Source: Pseudomonadota bacterium
GTDB lineage: Bacteria; Myxococcota; Polyangia; GCA-2747355; JACKDQ01
Direction of reading: 5' to 3'
DNA: 8,692 nt
NCBI GenBank assembly: GCA_030591195.1
Contig: JAUVBO010000064.1
Span: 1-8,692, forward strand
Translations under genes and position numbers: made by a program
Shown here: piece by piece, positions 1 through 5,928 of the stretch
Numbering within the stretch: position 1 is the stretch's first letter
Layout: each line of letters opens with the position of its first letter
The notes under the pieces: model-generated
Told to the model about the DNA's origin: nothing
What the model saw: the letters and a program-made list of their open reading frames with translations, nothing else
Databases searched by the model: none

Positions 1-17
1 CGACAAGGGAAACCGAG

Positions 18-749
18 ATGCGAATTCTGGACGGTCTGTTGGACACGCTGAACCTCGATGCAGACGTAAGAGACGTCCGCCTGGGGCTCTTTCATACCGC
101 GGTCCTCACCCGACGCTGCGGTCTCGCGTCGACGCTCCCGAGAGACGCGCTGAAGCAGAGACCGCTGTCCAAGCCGCTGGTGACGGATCCGGGGGACTTG
201 CTCGACAAGAACGTCGGTGAGCTTGCCAGGTTGTCCTACTCGGAGAGCCTGCCCGAAGCCTCGATCGGCATGGCCACGCTCAACTCACTGCTCGACGTCG
301 ATGAGCACCGCTGCGTCGAGCTGAACGCCGGGGACTTGCTCGCCGACAAGGGAGCGGGCAAGAGAGTCGCGATCGTCGGCCACTTCCCCTTCATCCCCAC
401 GCTGCGAAAGATCGCCAAGGAGCTCTGGGTGATCGAGAAGAACCCCCAGGACGATGACCACCCGGAGAGCGAAGCAGCGGCGCTGATTCCCCGGGCTGAC
501 GTCGTCGGTGTCACCGGGGCCACCTTCACCAACCACACGATCGAAGAGATCCTCGCGCTCTGTCGCCCAGGAGCCTACGTGGTGGTCCTGGGCGACTCTA
601 CGCCGCTGTCGCCGCTGCTGTTCGAGCTCGGCATCGATGCGATCTCTGGCACCCTGGTGACGGATCCGGAGCTGGCCCTGCGTTGCGTGAGCCAGGGGGC
701 GACGTTCCGTCAGATCAGGGGCAAGCGCCTGTTGACGATGATGAGATAG
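18..749 (+). CDS. DUF4213/DUF364 protein, putative heavy-metal chelation family
   Basis: The 243-residue protein matches the two-part layout of this family. An N-terminal DUF4213-like part (about residues 1-105) includes the stretch ASIGMATLNS at 81-90. A Rossmann-like DUF364 part follows (about 115-240), with VAIVGHFPF at 117-125, GVTGATFTNHT at 164-174 and GDSTPLSP at 192-199. The structurally known family member combines an enolase-N-like and a Rossmann-like fold, and a role in heavy-metal chelation was proposed from it; no reaction is firmly established. The protein is probably cytoplasmic, as no signal peptide or membrane helix is seen. The ATG is preceded by AAGGGA seven bases upstream. 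It is followed after 78 bp by a NifX-like gene on the same strand, which supports a metal or metal-cofactor role. Anything upstream lies outside the window, so this may not be the first gene of the operon. Family assignment is fairly sure; function is inferred. Confidence 0.85.
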   Translation: MRILDGLLDTLNLDADVRDVRLGLFHTAVLTRRCGLASTLPRDALKQRPLSKPLVTDPGDLLDKNVGELARLSYSESLPEASIGMATLNSLLDVDEHRCVELNAGDLLADKGAGKRVAIVGHFPFIPTLRKIAKELWVIEKNPQDDDHPESEAAALIPRADVVGVTGATFTNHTIEEILALCRPGAYVVVLGDSTPLSPLLFELGIDAISGTLVTDPELALRCVSQGATFRQIRGKRLLTMMR

Positions 750-827
750 CCGTGGGGCAGGACGGACTCCTGCAAGGAGCAGGCGAGCGGCAGAGATGGC
801 GAACACTGATATCGAAAGGACTGACCG

Positions 828-1190
828 ATGAAGGCAGCGGTCACCGCCGAAAACGGTACGATCTCCAGCCGCATCGACCCCCGCTTCGGGCGGGCCAGGT
901 GGTTCGTGATCGTCGATACCGAGACCGGCGAGGTACAGGCGCACGACAACCAGCAGGCGTCCGAGGCAGAGCACGGCGCCGGCCCGCGGGCGGCCCAGCG
1001 GCTGGCCGAGCTGGGGGCACGGGCCTTGATCACCGGAAATGTCGGACCGAAGGCCTTCCAGGCGCTCCAGGCGGCCGGGATCGAGGTCTACCTGACCTAT
1101 GCCGGCACCGTCTCGGGGACGGTCGAGCGTCTCAAGGCGGGCCGGCTCTCACCCGCGAAGAAGCCATCGAAGATGGGTCACGCGTCGTAG
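828..1190 (+). CDS. NifX-like protein, dinitrogenase iron-molybdenum cofactor-binding family
   Basis: The 120-residue protein has the family pattern: a conserved start (MKAAVTAENG), the PRFGRARWFVIVD segment at about 18-30, the GAGPRAAQRLAELGA helix, then LITGNVGPKAFQAL and GIEVYLTYAGTV. These small RNase-H-like domains (NifX, NafY, the C-terminal part of NifB, and the Mo-Cu orange protein) bind or carry metal-sulfur clusters. This copy contains no cysteine, so any cluster binding would rely on other residues or a partner. It ends in a basic tail (KKPSKMGHAS). The ATG has AAAGGA eight bases upstream. It lies 78 bp after the DUF364 gene and 39 bp before the DUF4405 gene, all on one strand, so co-transcription is likely. 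No nitrogenase gene is in view, so a nitrogen-fixation role is not supported. Confidence 0.85.
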   Translation: MKAAVTAENGTISSRIDPRFGRARWFVIVDTETGEVQAHDNQQASEAEHGAGPRAAQRLAELGARALITGNVGPKAFQALQAAGIEVYLTYAGTVSGTVERLKAGRLSPAKKPSKMGHAS

Positions 1191-1229
1191 CGACAAGGCG
1201 ATGAAACGGCGACTGCACGAGGGCGAAGC

Positions 1230-1580
1230 ATGAGCCAGAGAGTGGCGCTGAAGTACCTGATCGACGTCCTGCTCTTCATCGACCTCTGCTCGATCTCGAT
1301 CGTCGGTGTCCTCCTGGGTTTCGTGATCCCCAAGGGGGGCAGAGTCCCGCGCGAGGACAAGTTCTTCCTGGGGCTCCACCGGCACGAGTGGGCGACGATT
1401 CACCTCTATCTCTCACTGATCGTGCTCGTGCTGCTGGTGGTTCACATCTGGCTCAACCGCAGCTGGGTGGTGCAGGTCTCGAAGCAGCTGTTCGAGGGGC
1501 GGTGGAAGAAGATGCTGGTCGTCTTTTCTGCTGGCTGGATCGCCGTTCTCGCTCTGGGGTGGCTCCTCGTGAGGTGCTAG
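1230..1580 (+). CDS. DUF4405-type three-helix membrane protein, possible heme-b binder
   Basis: The 116-residue protein has three hydrophobic segments at about residues 8-33, 54-76 and 94-114, with a short polar loop between the first two. The loop and second helix carry the histidines H50, H52, H58 and H72. H58 and H72 are 14 residues apart on the same helix, a spacing seen for heme ligands in b-type cytochromes, and the LHRHEW...H...VHIWLN arrangement resembles DUF4405 proteins. It would sit in the inner membrane. The ATG has GAGG about eight bases upstream, and the gene follows the NifX-like gene by 39 bp, so it is probably the last gene of the operon. Heme binding and a redox role are inferences from the histidine pattern. 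DUF4405 is the most likely family; a related cytochrome-b-like membrane domain is the alternative. Confidence 0.7.
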   Translation: MSQRVALKYLIDVLLFIDLCSISIVGVLLGFVIPKGGRVPREDKFFLGLHRHEWATIHLYLSLIVLVLLVVHIWLNRSWVVQVSKQLFEGRWKKMLVVFSAGWIAVLALGWLLVRC

Positions 1581-1586
1581 AGCGGC

Positions 1587-1639
1587 TGGCAACCGTATCT
1601 TCCACCTCCGAAGCGCAACTACGTAGAATCCGGTTGCCA
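1587..1639. repeat. 9-bp perfect inverted repeat after the DUF4405 gene
   Basis: TGGCAACCG at 1587-1595 is the exact reverse complement of CGGTTGCCA at 1631-1639, with a 35-base spacer. The first arm begins seven bases after the DUF4405 stop. An overlapping second pair, CAACTAC (1616-1622) and GTAGTTG (1662-1668), interleaves with it. No T-run follows either pair, so this is not a standard intrinsic terminator. It could be a 3'-end stability structure, or an operator for the GH18 gene that starts at 1727. Confidence 0.5.
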
Positions 1640-1726
1640 ATCGATGGCCCGAGTATTGCGTGTAGTTGGCATTCACCCCTGAGATGATCGATTGAGTAAC
1701 GGGTCCTAGCTCGCGAGAGGATCGAC

Positions 1727-2707
1727 ATGGCCGTGCGCTCCCTCCTATTGACCACCCTCGCCATACTCACGCTGGGCTGCGGGGTGGAGCCGGCAGGAGG
1801 CGAGGGGTCGCTATTTGACGAGGGGCCGATCCCGGGCAAGGGCGACGAGCCCCGTAGCTCCACCAGCCGCCACGTCACCACCTGGGTGCCGCACTACGGC
1901 ATCTCCGCCGCCAAGCGGCGGCTCCAGGCCAACTACGGCTCCCATCCTCCACGCGAGACCATCACCCGCCTGGCGCTGCAGTTCTACCTCCCGACACGCA
2001 CCGGAGGCGTCAAGCTGGCCGGCGCCGCTTCGGCCACCGACGTGGCCTGGTTTCGCAGGTATTGCGACGACAACGACATCGAGCTCTACCTCTGCATCTA
2101 CAACAGCAACACCAAGTGGGACTGGCCGCTGGCTCGCAGCGCCTTCAAGGACCACCGTGCCGCGTTGATCGGCGATCTGGTTGCCGAAGCCGAGCGCCGC
2201 AACTTCGATGGCGTGGACATCGATTTCGAGGGAGAGGACTACTCCGCCGATCCATACGCGGCGGATCGGCCCGACTTCGCTCGATTCATCAAGGAGCTGG
2301 CGTCGGAGCTTCACGCTCGGGGCAAGAAGCTGACCATCGACTCGACCTCCAGCATCTACGGCGTGCCCAACCACAACTGGTGGCCCGACTGGGCCGGTCA
2401 CGCCGACGCGATCAACGTGATGGGCTACGACTACACCTACAAGAATGGGGCGGGCATCGCGAACTACGCCTACCAGCAGCGACGTGGTCTGAACGATGGA
2501 TTCCAGGCACACCAAGTCGTGATGGGGATGCCCGGGTGGCTGAGCCGCTGGGGCGGCCACTCGGCCCTGGACAACATCACCGACTGTCTCAGCGGGCTTG
2601 CCGAGCCGTCGGGCGTGGCGATCTGGGATGCCCAGCTGCCGGCCGAGGCGTGGCGCAGTGCGGCCGTCTGGGACGCGCTGCACGAGATCAAGACGGTCGG
2701 CCGCTAG
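1727..2707 (+). CDS. Glycoside hydrolase family 18 lipoprotein (chitinase-like)
   Basis: The 326-residue protein begins with a short hydrophobic signal ending in LTLGC, giving a probable lipid-anchored cysteine at C18 (threonine at -3 makes the lipobox imperfect). A polar linker to about residue 48 follows, then a GH18 barrel. The signature DGVDIDFEG at 161-169 carries D161, D164, D166 and the catalytic acid E168. MGYDY at 232-236 and W300 in GVAIWD match the later barrel strands. GH18 enzymes cleave beta-1,4 bonds next to N-acetyl sugars by substrate-assisted catalysis, so chitin, peptidoglycan-related or N-glycan substrates are possible. All signature acids are present, so it should be active. 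The ATG has GAGAGG six bases upstream. It is probably transcribed alone, after a 146-bp spacer, and converges on the phosphatase gene. The family is sure; the substrate is not. Confidence 0.9.
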   Translation: MAVRSLLLTTLAILTLGCGVEPAGGEGSLFDEGPIPGKGDEPRSSTSRHVTTWVPHYGISAAKRRLQANYGSHPPRETITRLALQFYLPTRTGGVKLAGAASATDVAWFRRYCDDNDIELYLCIYNSNTKWDWPLARSAFKDHRAALIGDLVAEAERRNFDGVDIDFEGEDYSADPYAADRPDFARFIKELASELHARGKKLTIDSTSSIYGVPNHNWWPDWAGHADAINVMGYDYTYKNGAGIANYAYQQRRGLNDGFQAHQVVMGMPGWLSRWGGHSALDNITDCLSGLAEPSGVAIWDAQLPAEAWRSAAVWDALHEIKTVGR

Positions 2708-2760
2708 CCGTCAATCCCCCTTTGCCCGCTTTCGCGATCCGGGTCGAGATTGTCTTTGCC

Positions 2761-3528
2761 TCAGTTCGTCGTGGCCTCGGCGCGTAGCGTATCGAGCTGG
2801 CTGGCCTCCACGCCGGAGGAGGTGAGATAGGTCTCGATTCCGCCCTGTTTCTCAACCTCGTCCAGGACAGCCTCGATGCAGGGCTGCTTCACCGCAACGC
2901 CCGCAGCGGCCGAGAGCTGGAACTCGTCGATAACCGTCTGGCGGCTGGCTCCCAGGGCCAGGAGCGCCAGCGCCGTGACGAAGCTCGCCCGGTCTCGACC
3001 GATGACGCAGTGGATGTACACCGGGTAGCTCCCGGCGTCGCCCAGCGCCGAGAACACTGCCGCCACGGCGTCCTGGTGCTTCATCAACGCGAGATAGTTC
3101 TCTGGTGTGTCTGGCAGGAGCTTGGGCAGCGCGGCCGAGACCACTCGCCCGGAGACGCAGGCTGGCGGCGGCTCGCGCTGCTGCACGGCGTCCTGCCGCA
3201 GATCGACGACCGTTTTGATCCCGAGCTGGGCCAGCTCGGCGCACCCGCCCTCGGAGAGCCGACTCAGGTCACCGCCTCTGATCAGCTTGCGACACGCGAC
3301 GTGCTGCCCTCCGGACAGTGGGTGGCCACCCAGCTCCCGCGCGTTGACGACATCGTCCTTCAGGAGCCGGCTGGCGCAAGATGGAGGGGTAACATCACGG
3401 CTCGATGGGCCGTCGAATGCTCCCCCTGCGTCGCTCGACACACCTGCGGCCGAGCAACCGTAGAGCAGCAGAAACATCAGGATCAGGGGCGTTCTCCAGG
3501 CCAAACGTCCCCTGTTGACGGCAACCAC
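2761..3528 (-). CDS. Tyrosine-phosphatase-family lipoprotein
   Basis: The 255-residue protein has a lipoprotein signal with hydrophobic core LILMFLLLYGC and anchor cysteine C25. The mature part matches bacterial tyrosine phosphatase family proteins: NARELGG at 62-68, a LIRGGDLSRL segment near 82-91, IKTVVDLR near 104-111, and the catalytic P-loop HCVIGRDR at 173-180 with nucleophile C174 and R180 (Cx5R). It should remove phosphate from phosphotyrosine or a small phosphorylated molecule through a cysteinyl-phosphate intermediate, outside the cytoplasm. I chose the GTG at 3528 because GGAG lies five bases upstream and it gives a normal 24-residue signal. An ATG at 3567 has no visible ribosome site, and longer in-frame extensions run into the upstream small gene. 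It lies 50 bp after that small gene and is probably co-transcribed with it. Confidence 0.85.
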   Translation of the reverse strand: MVAVNRGRLAWRTPLILMFLLLYGCSAAGVSSDAGGAFDGPSSRDVTPPSCASRLLKDDVVNARELGGHPLSGGQHVACRKLIRGGDLSRLSEGGCAELAQLGIKTVVDLRQDAVQQREPPPACVSGRVVSAALPKLLPDTPENYLALMKHQDAVAAVFSALGDAGSYPVYIHCVIGRDRASFVTALALLALGASRQTVIDEFQLSAAAGVAVKQPCIEAVLDEVEKQGGIETYLTSSGVEASQLDTLRAEATTN

Positions 3529-3533
3529 GAGCT

Positions 3534-3537
3534 CTCC
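3534..3537 (-). promoter_or_regulatory. Ribosome binding site deciding the phosphatase GTG start
   Basis: GGAG on the minus strand ends five bases before the GTG at 3528. The in-frame ATG at 3567 lacks any comparable site, and the GTG gives a compact lipoprotein signal. This is why the shorter form was chosen. Confidence 0.55.
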
Positions 3538-3578
3538 GCGGGCTGTCCGCCTCCGTTCAAGCACCATCAGGCAGTCGA

Positions 3579-3755
3579 CTAGTACTCTTCGGGCTCGACT
3601 ACTTCCTCTTCTTTCTTGGGCCGCTTTTTGATGCTCTTGTAGGCATCCGATCCGATCTGAAATCCGACCCCCGCCAGCACCGCCGCTCCGAGGCCGCGAA
3701 CGATCCCACCGACGATCCGACCTCGAAAAAGGTGCCTGAATACATGGCTGACCAT
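3579..3755 (-). CDS. 58-residue small membrane-type protein of unknown function
   Basis: I do not recognise this protein. It has a basic N-terminus (HVFRHLFRGR), a glycine-rich hydrophobic segment at about residues 14-36, then a basic patch (KSIKKRPKK, 40-48) and an acidic tail (EEEVVEPEEY). The hydrophobic segment has GxxxG spacings at G17/G21 and G31/G35, as in helices that pack against each other, and a single arginine at R20. One membrane helix or a membrane-bound amphipathic helix is likely. The ATG at 3755 has a very strong AGGAGGGG site five bases upstream, which favours it over an in-frame upstream start at 3800 and supports real expression. It precedes the lipoprotein phosphatase gene by 50 bp on the same strand, so the two may be functionally linked. 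A candidate promoter and a palindrome lie upstream. Confidence 0.65.
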   Translation of the reverse strand: MVSHVFRHLFRGRIVGGIVRGLGAAVLAGVGFQIGSDAYKSIKKRPKKEEEVVEPEEY

Positions 3756-3760
3756 TGTGA

Positions 3761-3768
3761 CCCCTCCT
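3761..3768 (-). promoter_or_regulatory. Strong Shine-Dalgarno of the 58-residue protein
   Basis: AGGAGGGG on the minus strand sits five bases before the ATG at 3755. It is the best ribosome site in the window, fixes the start of the small gene, and argues that this short reading frame is translated. Confidence 0.75.
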
Positions 3769-3792
3769 GTTTCGTTTGCGTTTCTCTTGCGA

Positions 3793-3821
3793 ATTAGCAC
3801 CTTTCATGCCAGCTGACGCAA
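3793..3821 (-). promoter_or_regulatory. Candidate sigma-70-type promoter for the small-protein/phosphatase pair
   Basis: On the minus strand TTGCGT (3821-3816) and GCTAAT (3798-3793) are separated by 17 bases. They match the -35 consensus at three and the -10 consensus at four positions. Transcription would start near 3786, leaving a leader of about 30 bases before the ATG at 3755. Position and spacing fit, but the boxes are weak. Confidence 0.35.
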
Positions 3822-3876
3822 GATCGTCGACGTGGATCTACAGGAAGTTAGGCGGATTGGCAGGGAACGAGGAGGG

Positions 3877-3890
3877 TGAAACGCGTTTCA
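3877..3890. promoter_or_regulatory. 14-bp perfect palindrome, candidate operator
   Basis: TGAAACGCGTTTCA is its own reverse complement. It lies in the 215-bp spacer between the helicase stop (3971) and the small-protein start (3755), about 55 bp upstream of the candidate -35 box. Size, symmetry and AT-rich half-sites in GC-rich surroundings are typical of a dimeric helix-turn-helix regulator site. No regulator gene is in the window, so the binding protein is unknown. Confidence 0.45.
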
Positions 3891-3970
3891 GAATGAACCC
3901 CCGCGCGGTCGGGCGCGTGTCTCCGTGCGAGGGCTGGCCAAGGGGCTCGGGTCGATCGGCCGGTCGCGCC

Positions 3971-5305
3971 TTAGGTGCGACGGTTGGCTGCGGGCCGGTG
4001 CCCGCCGCGGCCCCGGCGACCGCCACCGCCGCGGCGGTGGCCGCGACCGCGGGTGTCCTGGGCTTCGCCGCGGCGGCCGTCGCTGGATGCGGACCCCGCA
4101 CCGGGACGCGCACGGGAGGGACGGGACCGGCCATCGAGCGAGGTCGGCGGCGGCGGCGGCTGGGTCGGCGGCTGGCCGTGGTCGAGCTCCCGGGGGATGT
4201 GCTGCTTGATCAGCCGCTCGATGTCGACCAGGTAGGGTCGCTCCTCGACGTCGCAGAACGACATCGCGACCCCCGAGGCGCCGGCCCGGGCGGTGCGCCC
4301 GATGCGGTGGACGTAGGTCTCGGGCTCGTTGGGCAGGTCGAAGTTGATCACGTGGGTGATGCCGTCGACGTCGAGCCCCCGGGCGGCGAGGTCGGTGGCG
4401 ACCAGCACCCGCAGGTCGCCGCGGCGAAAGCCCGCGAGGGCGCGGGTTCGCGCGTTCTGCGACTTGTTGCCGTGGATCGCCGCTACCGACACGCCCCGCC
4501 GATCGAGCACCTTGGCGATGCGGTTGGCGCCGTGCTTGGTGCGGGAGAAGACCAGCACCCGCTCGCCGCAGGTCTCGCGCAGCAGCTCGTCGAGCAGCTC
4601 GCGCTTGTCGGCCTTGTCGACGAAGTAGAGCTGCTGGGTCACCAGGTCCACCGGCTCGGCCAACCGCTCCTCGGTGACGCTGACGGGATCCTGCAGCAAA
4701 TCGCCGGCGAGGGCGCGGATCTCGGGCGGCATCGTGGCCGAGAAGAAGAGCGTCTGGCGCACCTTCGGCAGCTTGGCGGTGATGCGCTTGACGTCGGGCA
4801 GAAAGCCCATGTCGAGCATCCGGTCGGCCTCGTCGAGCACGTAGATCTCGACCTTCCCGAGCGCGACCTCGCCCTGGTTGATCAGGTCGAGCAACCGGCC
4901 CGGCGTCGCGATCAGCACGTCGACGCCACGGCGCAGCTCCGCCTTCTGCGGACCGTCCTTGACCCCGCCGAAGATCACCAGGTGCCACATCTCGAGGTGC
5001 TTGCCGTAGCTACCGAAGCTGGCGTCGATCTGGGCCGCGAGCTCGCGGGTCGGCGTGAGCACCAGGGCGCGGATCTGCGGGTCGTCCTCGACGCGCGCGT
5101 CGAGCAGCTGCAGCACCGGCAGGGCAAAGGCCGCGGTCTTGCCGGTGCCGGTCTGGGCGCAGCCGATGACATCCCGGCCGGCGAGAGCGGGCGGGATCGT
5201 GTCGCGCTGGATCGGGGTCGGTTGCTCGTAGCCGGCGTCGGCGACGCCTTGCAACAGCTCAGGAATCAGTTTCAAATCGTCAAAGGTCACGGGGGTAACT
5301 CGCAC
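3971..5305 (-). CDS. rhlE: DEAD-box ATP-dependent RNA helicase, RhlE type
   Basis: All DEAD-box motifs are present in order (numbered from the GTG at 5305, 444 residues): the Q motif near 7-33 (TFDDL...PTPIQ), AQTGTGKT at 50-57, PTRELA at 85-90, TPGR at 134-137, DEAD at 158-161, SAT at 189-191, [11 protein letters not shown] at 303-313 and [10 protein letters not shown] at 333-342. A low-complexity tail from about 380 has a proline run and ends in Arg/Gly-rich repeats, typical of RNA-binding tails in RhlE-like enzymes. It unwinds short RNA duplexes using ATP; such proteins act in ribosome assembly and RNA decay, often in the cold. The start is uncertain: TTG 5338, GTG 5305 or GTG 5290, the last giving the family-like start M-TFDDL. 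None has a strong ribosome site, and a hairpin covers this region. It is separated from the upstream NifX-like gene by a probable terminator. Confidence 0.93.
   Translation of the reverse strand: MRVTPVTFDDLKLIPELLQGVADAGYEQPTPIQRDTIPPALAGRDVIGCAQTGTGKTAAFALPVLQLLDARVEDDPQIRALVLTPTRELAAQIDASFGSYGKHLEMWHLVIFGGVKDGPQKAELRRGVDVLIATPGRLLDLINQGEVALGKVEIYVLDEADRMLDMGFLPDVKRITAKLPKVRQTLFFSATMPPEIRALAGDLLQDPVSVTEERLAEPVDLVTQQLYFVDKADKRELLDELLRETCGERVLVFSRTKHGANRIAKVLDRRGVSVAAIHGNKSQNARTRALAGFRRGDLRVLVATDLAARGLDVDGITHVINFDLPNEPETYVHRIGRTARAGASGVAMSFCDVEERPYLVDIERLIKQHIPRELDHGQPPTQPPPPPTSLDGRSRPSRARPGAGSASSDGRRGEAQDTRGRGHRRGGGGRRGRGGHRPAANRRT
4022..4041. repeat. 20-bp perfect GC-only-core palindrome inside the helicase tail
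   Basis: The ten bases at 4022-4031 are the exact reverse complement of those at 4032-4041. The palindrome lies within codons for the Arg/Gly-rich tail, roughly 50 bases before the helicase stop. Repetitive CGC/GGC codons make chance symmetry easier here. No T-run follows it. Confidence 0.5.
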
Positions 5306-5317
5306 GTTTGTTACCCC
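5292..5317 (-). promoter_or_regulatory. 8-bp inverted repeat (hairpin) over the helicase translation start
   Basis: On the minus strand GGGGTAAC (5317-5310) and GTTACCCC (5299-5292) are perfect reverse complements around a 10-base loop. One candidate GTG start (5305) lies in the loop and another (5290) sits one base past the second arm. The hairpin would form in the helicase mRNA and could control access of ribosomes; as DNA it could equally be an operator. Confidence 0.5.
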
Positions 5318-5336
5318 GGCGCAAGGCCGGCACCAC

Positions 5337-5355
5337 AAAAAGGCCGCCGGGCGGC
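5337..5355 (-). terminator. Probable intrinsic terminator after the second NifX-like gene
   Basis: On the minus strand GCCGC (5355-5351), loop CCG, GCGGC (5347-5343) is followed by C and then five Ts (5341-5337). The stem is short but entirely G-C. It lies about 95 bases after the NifX-like stop and just before the helicase start region, so it would separate the two transcripts or act as a leaky attenuator. Confidence 0.5.
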
Positions 5356-5449
5356 GTGCTCGCCGGGAACTGCTGCTACAGCCCGCCGCGCGCGATGCCT
5401 TAAGGGCGCGACTGTTCAGATGTGTCCGGCTACGTCGCCGGCGGTCGGT

Positions 5450-5857
5450 TCAGTGAGCGTGACCGCCGCAGCCGCCATCACCGGCACCGCCACCGCCACC
5501 GCAGACCTGGGCCGGGCCAAAGACCCGGGCCTTGTCCGCGACGAGCAGCGCCACCGCGTCGCGGACGGTGCTGGCGCCCTCGTTGAAGTAGACCGTGATG
5601 CCGACCTGCTGGAAGCCGGCCAGCGGACGGGGACCCATGCCACCGGCGACGAGCGCCTCGACGCCCTGGTCCTTGAGCAGCATCACCGGCGCCATGCACA
5701 TGCCCTGGGCGTGTCCGGAGTTGTCCAGGATCTTGACCTCCCCGACATCGTCGCCATCGAGGGTTACGAGGGTAAAAGCGGCGCAGTGGCCGAAGTGATC
5801 CGAGAGGCCGGCGTCGAGGCCGCCGGGCGTCTCACTGGGAAATGCTACCAATGTCAT
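5450..5857 (-). CDS. NifX-like metal-cluster-binding protein with Cys/His/Gly-rich tail
   Basis: The 135-residue protein belongs to the dinitrogenase iron-molybdenum cofactor-binding family: LSDHFGHCAAFTLV at 18-31, GHAQGMCMAPVMLLKDQGVEALVAGGMGP spanning 48-76 and GITVYFNEGAS at 86-96. Unlike the Cys-free copy at the left of the window, it has C25 in the FGHC site, C54, and a glycine-rich tail with C119, C130, H133 and H135 that looks able to bind metal. Family members carry Fe-Mo or Mo-Cu sulfur clusters or their precursors. The ATG has AGGA five bases upstream (AGGAAGTCC then ATG). It is a probable single-gene unit: divergent from sbcD, with a terminator downstream. No nitrogenase genes are near, so its target cofactor is unknown. 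Confidence 0.88.
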   Translation of the reverse strand: MTLVAFPSETPGGLDAGLSDHFGHCAAFTLVTLDGDDVGEVKILDNSGHAQGMCMAPVMLLKDQGVEALVAGGMGPRPLAGFQQVGITVYFNEGASTVRDAVALLVADKARVFGPAQVCGGGGGAGDGGCGGHAH

Positions 5858-5899
5858 GGACTTCCTGCTTTCAGCGCCCGTGCGGGTGGGCGCTCAATT

Positions 5900-5928
5900 C
5901 ACGTAGCTGACTTCTTGGTACCGGTCAA
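5900..5928 (-). promoter_or_regulatory. Candidate promoter for the second NifX-like gene
   Basis: On the minus strand TTGACC (5928-5923) matches the -35 consensus at five of six positions. Seventeen bases later comes TACGTG (5905-5900), a poor -10 box. A start near 5893 would give a leader of about 36 bases. It lies in the 230-bp divergent spacer shared with sbcD. I see no convincing promoter for sbcD in that spacer. Confidence 0.3.

Noticed and set aside
767..783. Alternative small hairpins (CTCCT/AGGAG or CCTGC/GCAGG) between the DUF364 and NifX-like genes
   Set aside because: Five-base stems that exclude each other, with no T-run and no sign of a regulatory role; expected by chance in GC-rich DNA.
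1811..2683. 290-codon minus-strand frame opposite the GH18 gene
   Set aside because: Antisense to a complete GH18 domain with its catalytic signature; no recognisable features of its own.
2722..2745. Weak hairpin in the GH18/phosphatase convergent spacer as a bidirectional terminator
   Set aside because: Only a 4-bp CCCG/CGGG stem is possible and no real T-run follows on either strand.
3529..3807. Longer N-terminus for the phosphatase (348 codons from 3807)
   Set aside because: It would overlap the whole 58-residue gene, puts a basic non-signal stretch before the lipoprotein signal, and a GTG with a good ribosome site exists at 3528.
18..5857. Nitrogen-fixation locus suggested by two NifX-like genes
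   Set aside because: No nifHDK, nifENB or related genes are present; the family is widespread in non-fixing bacteria and archaea.
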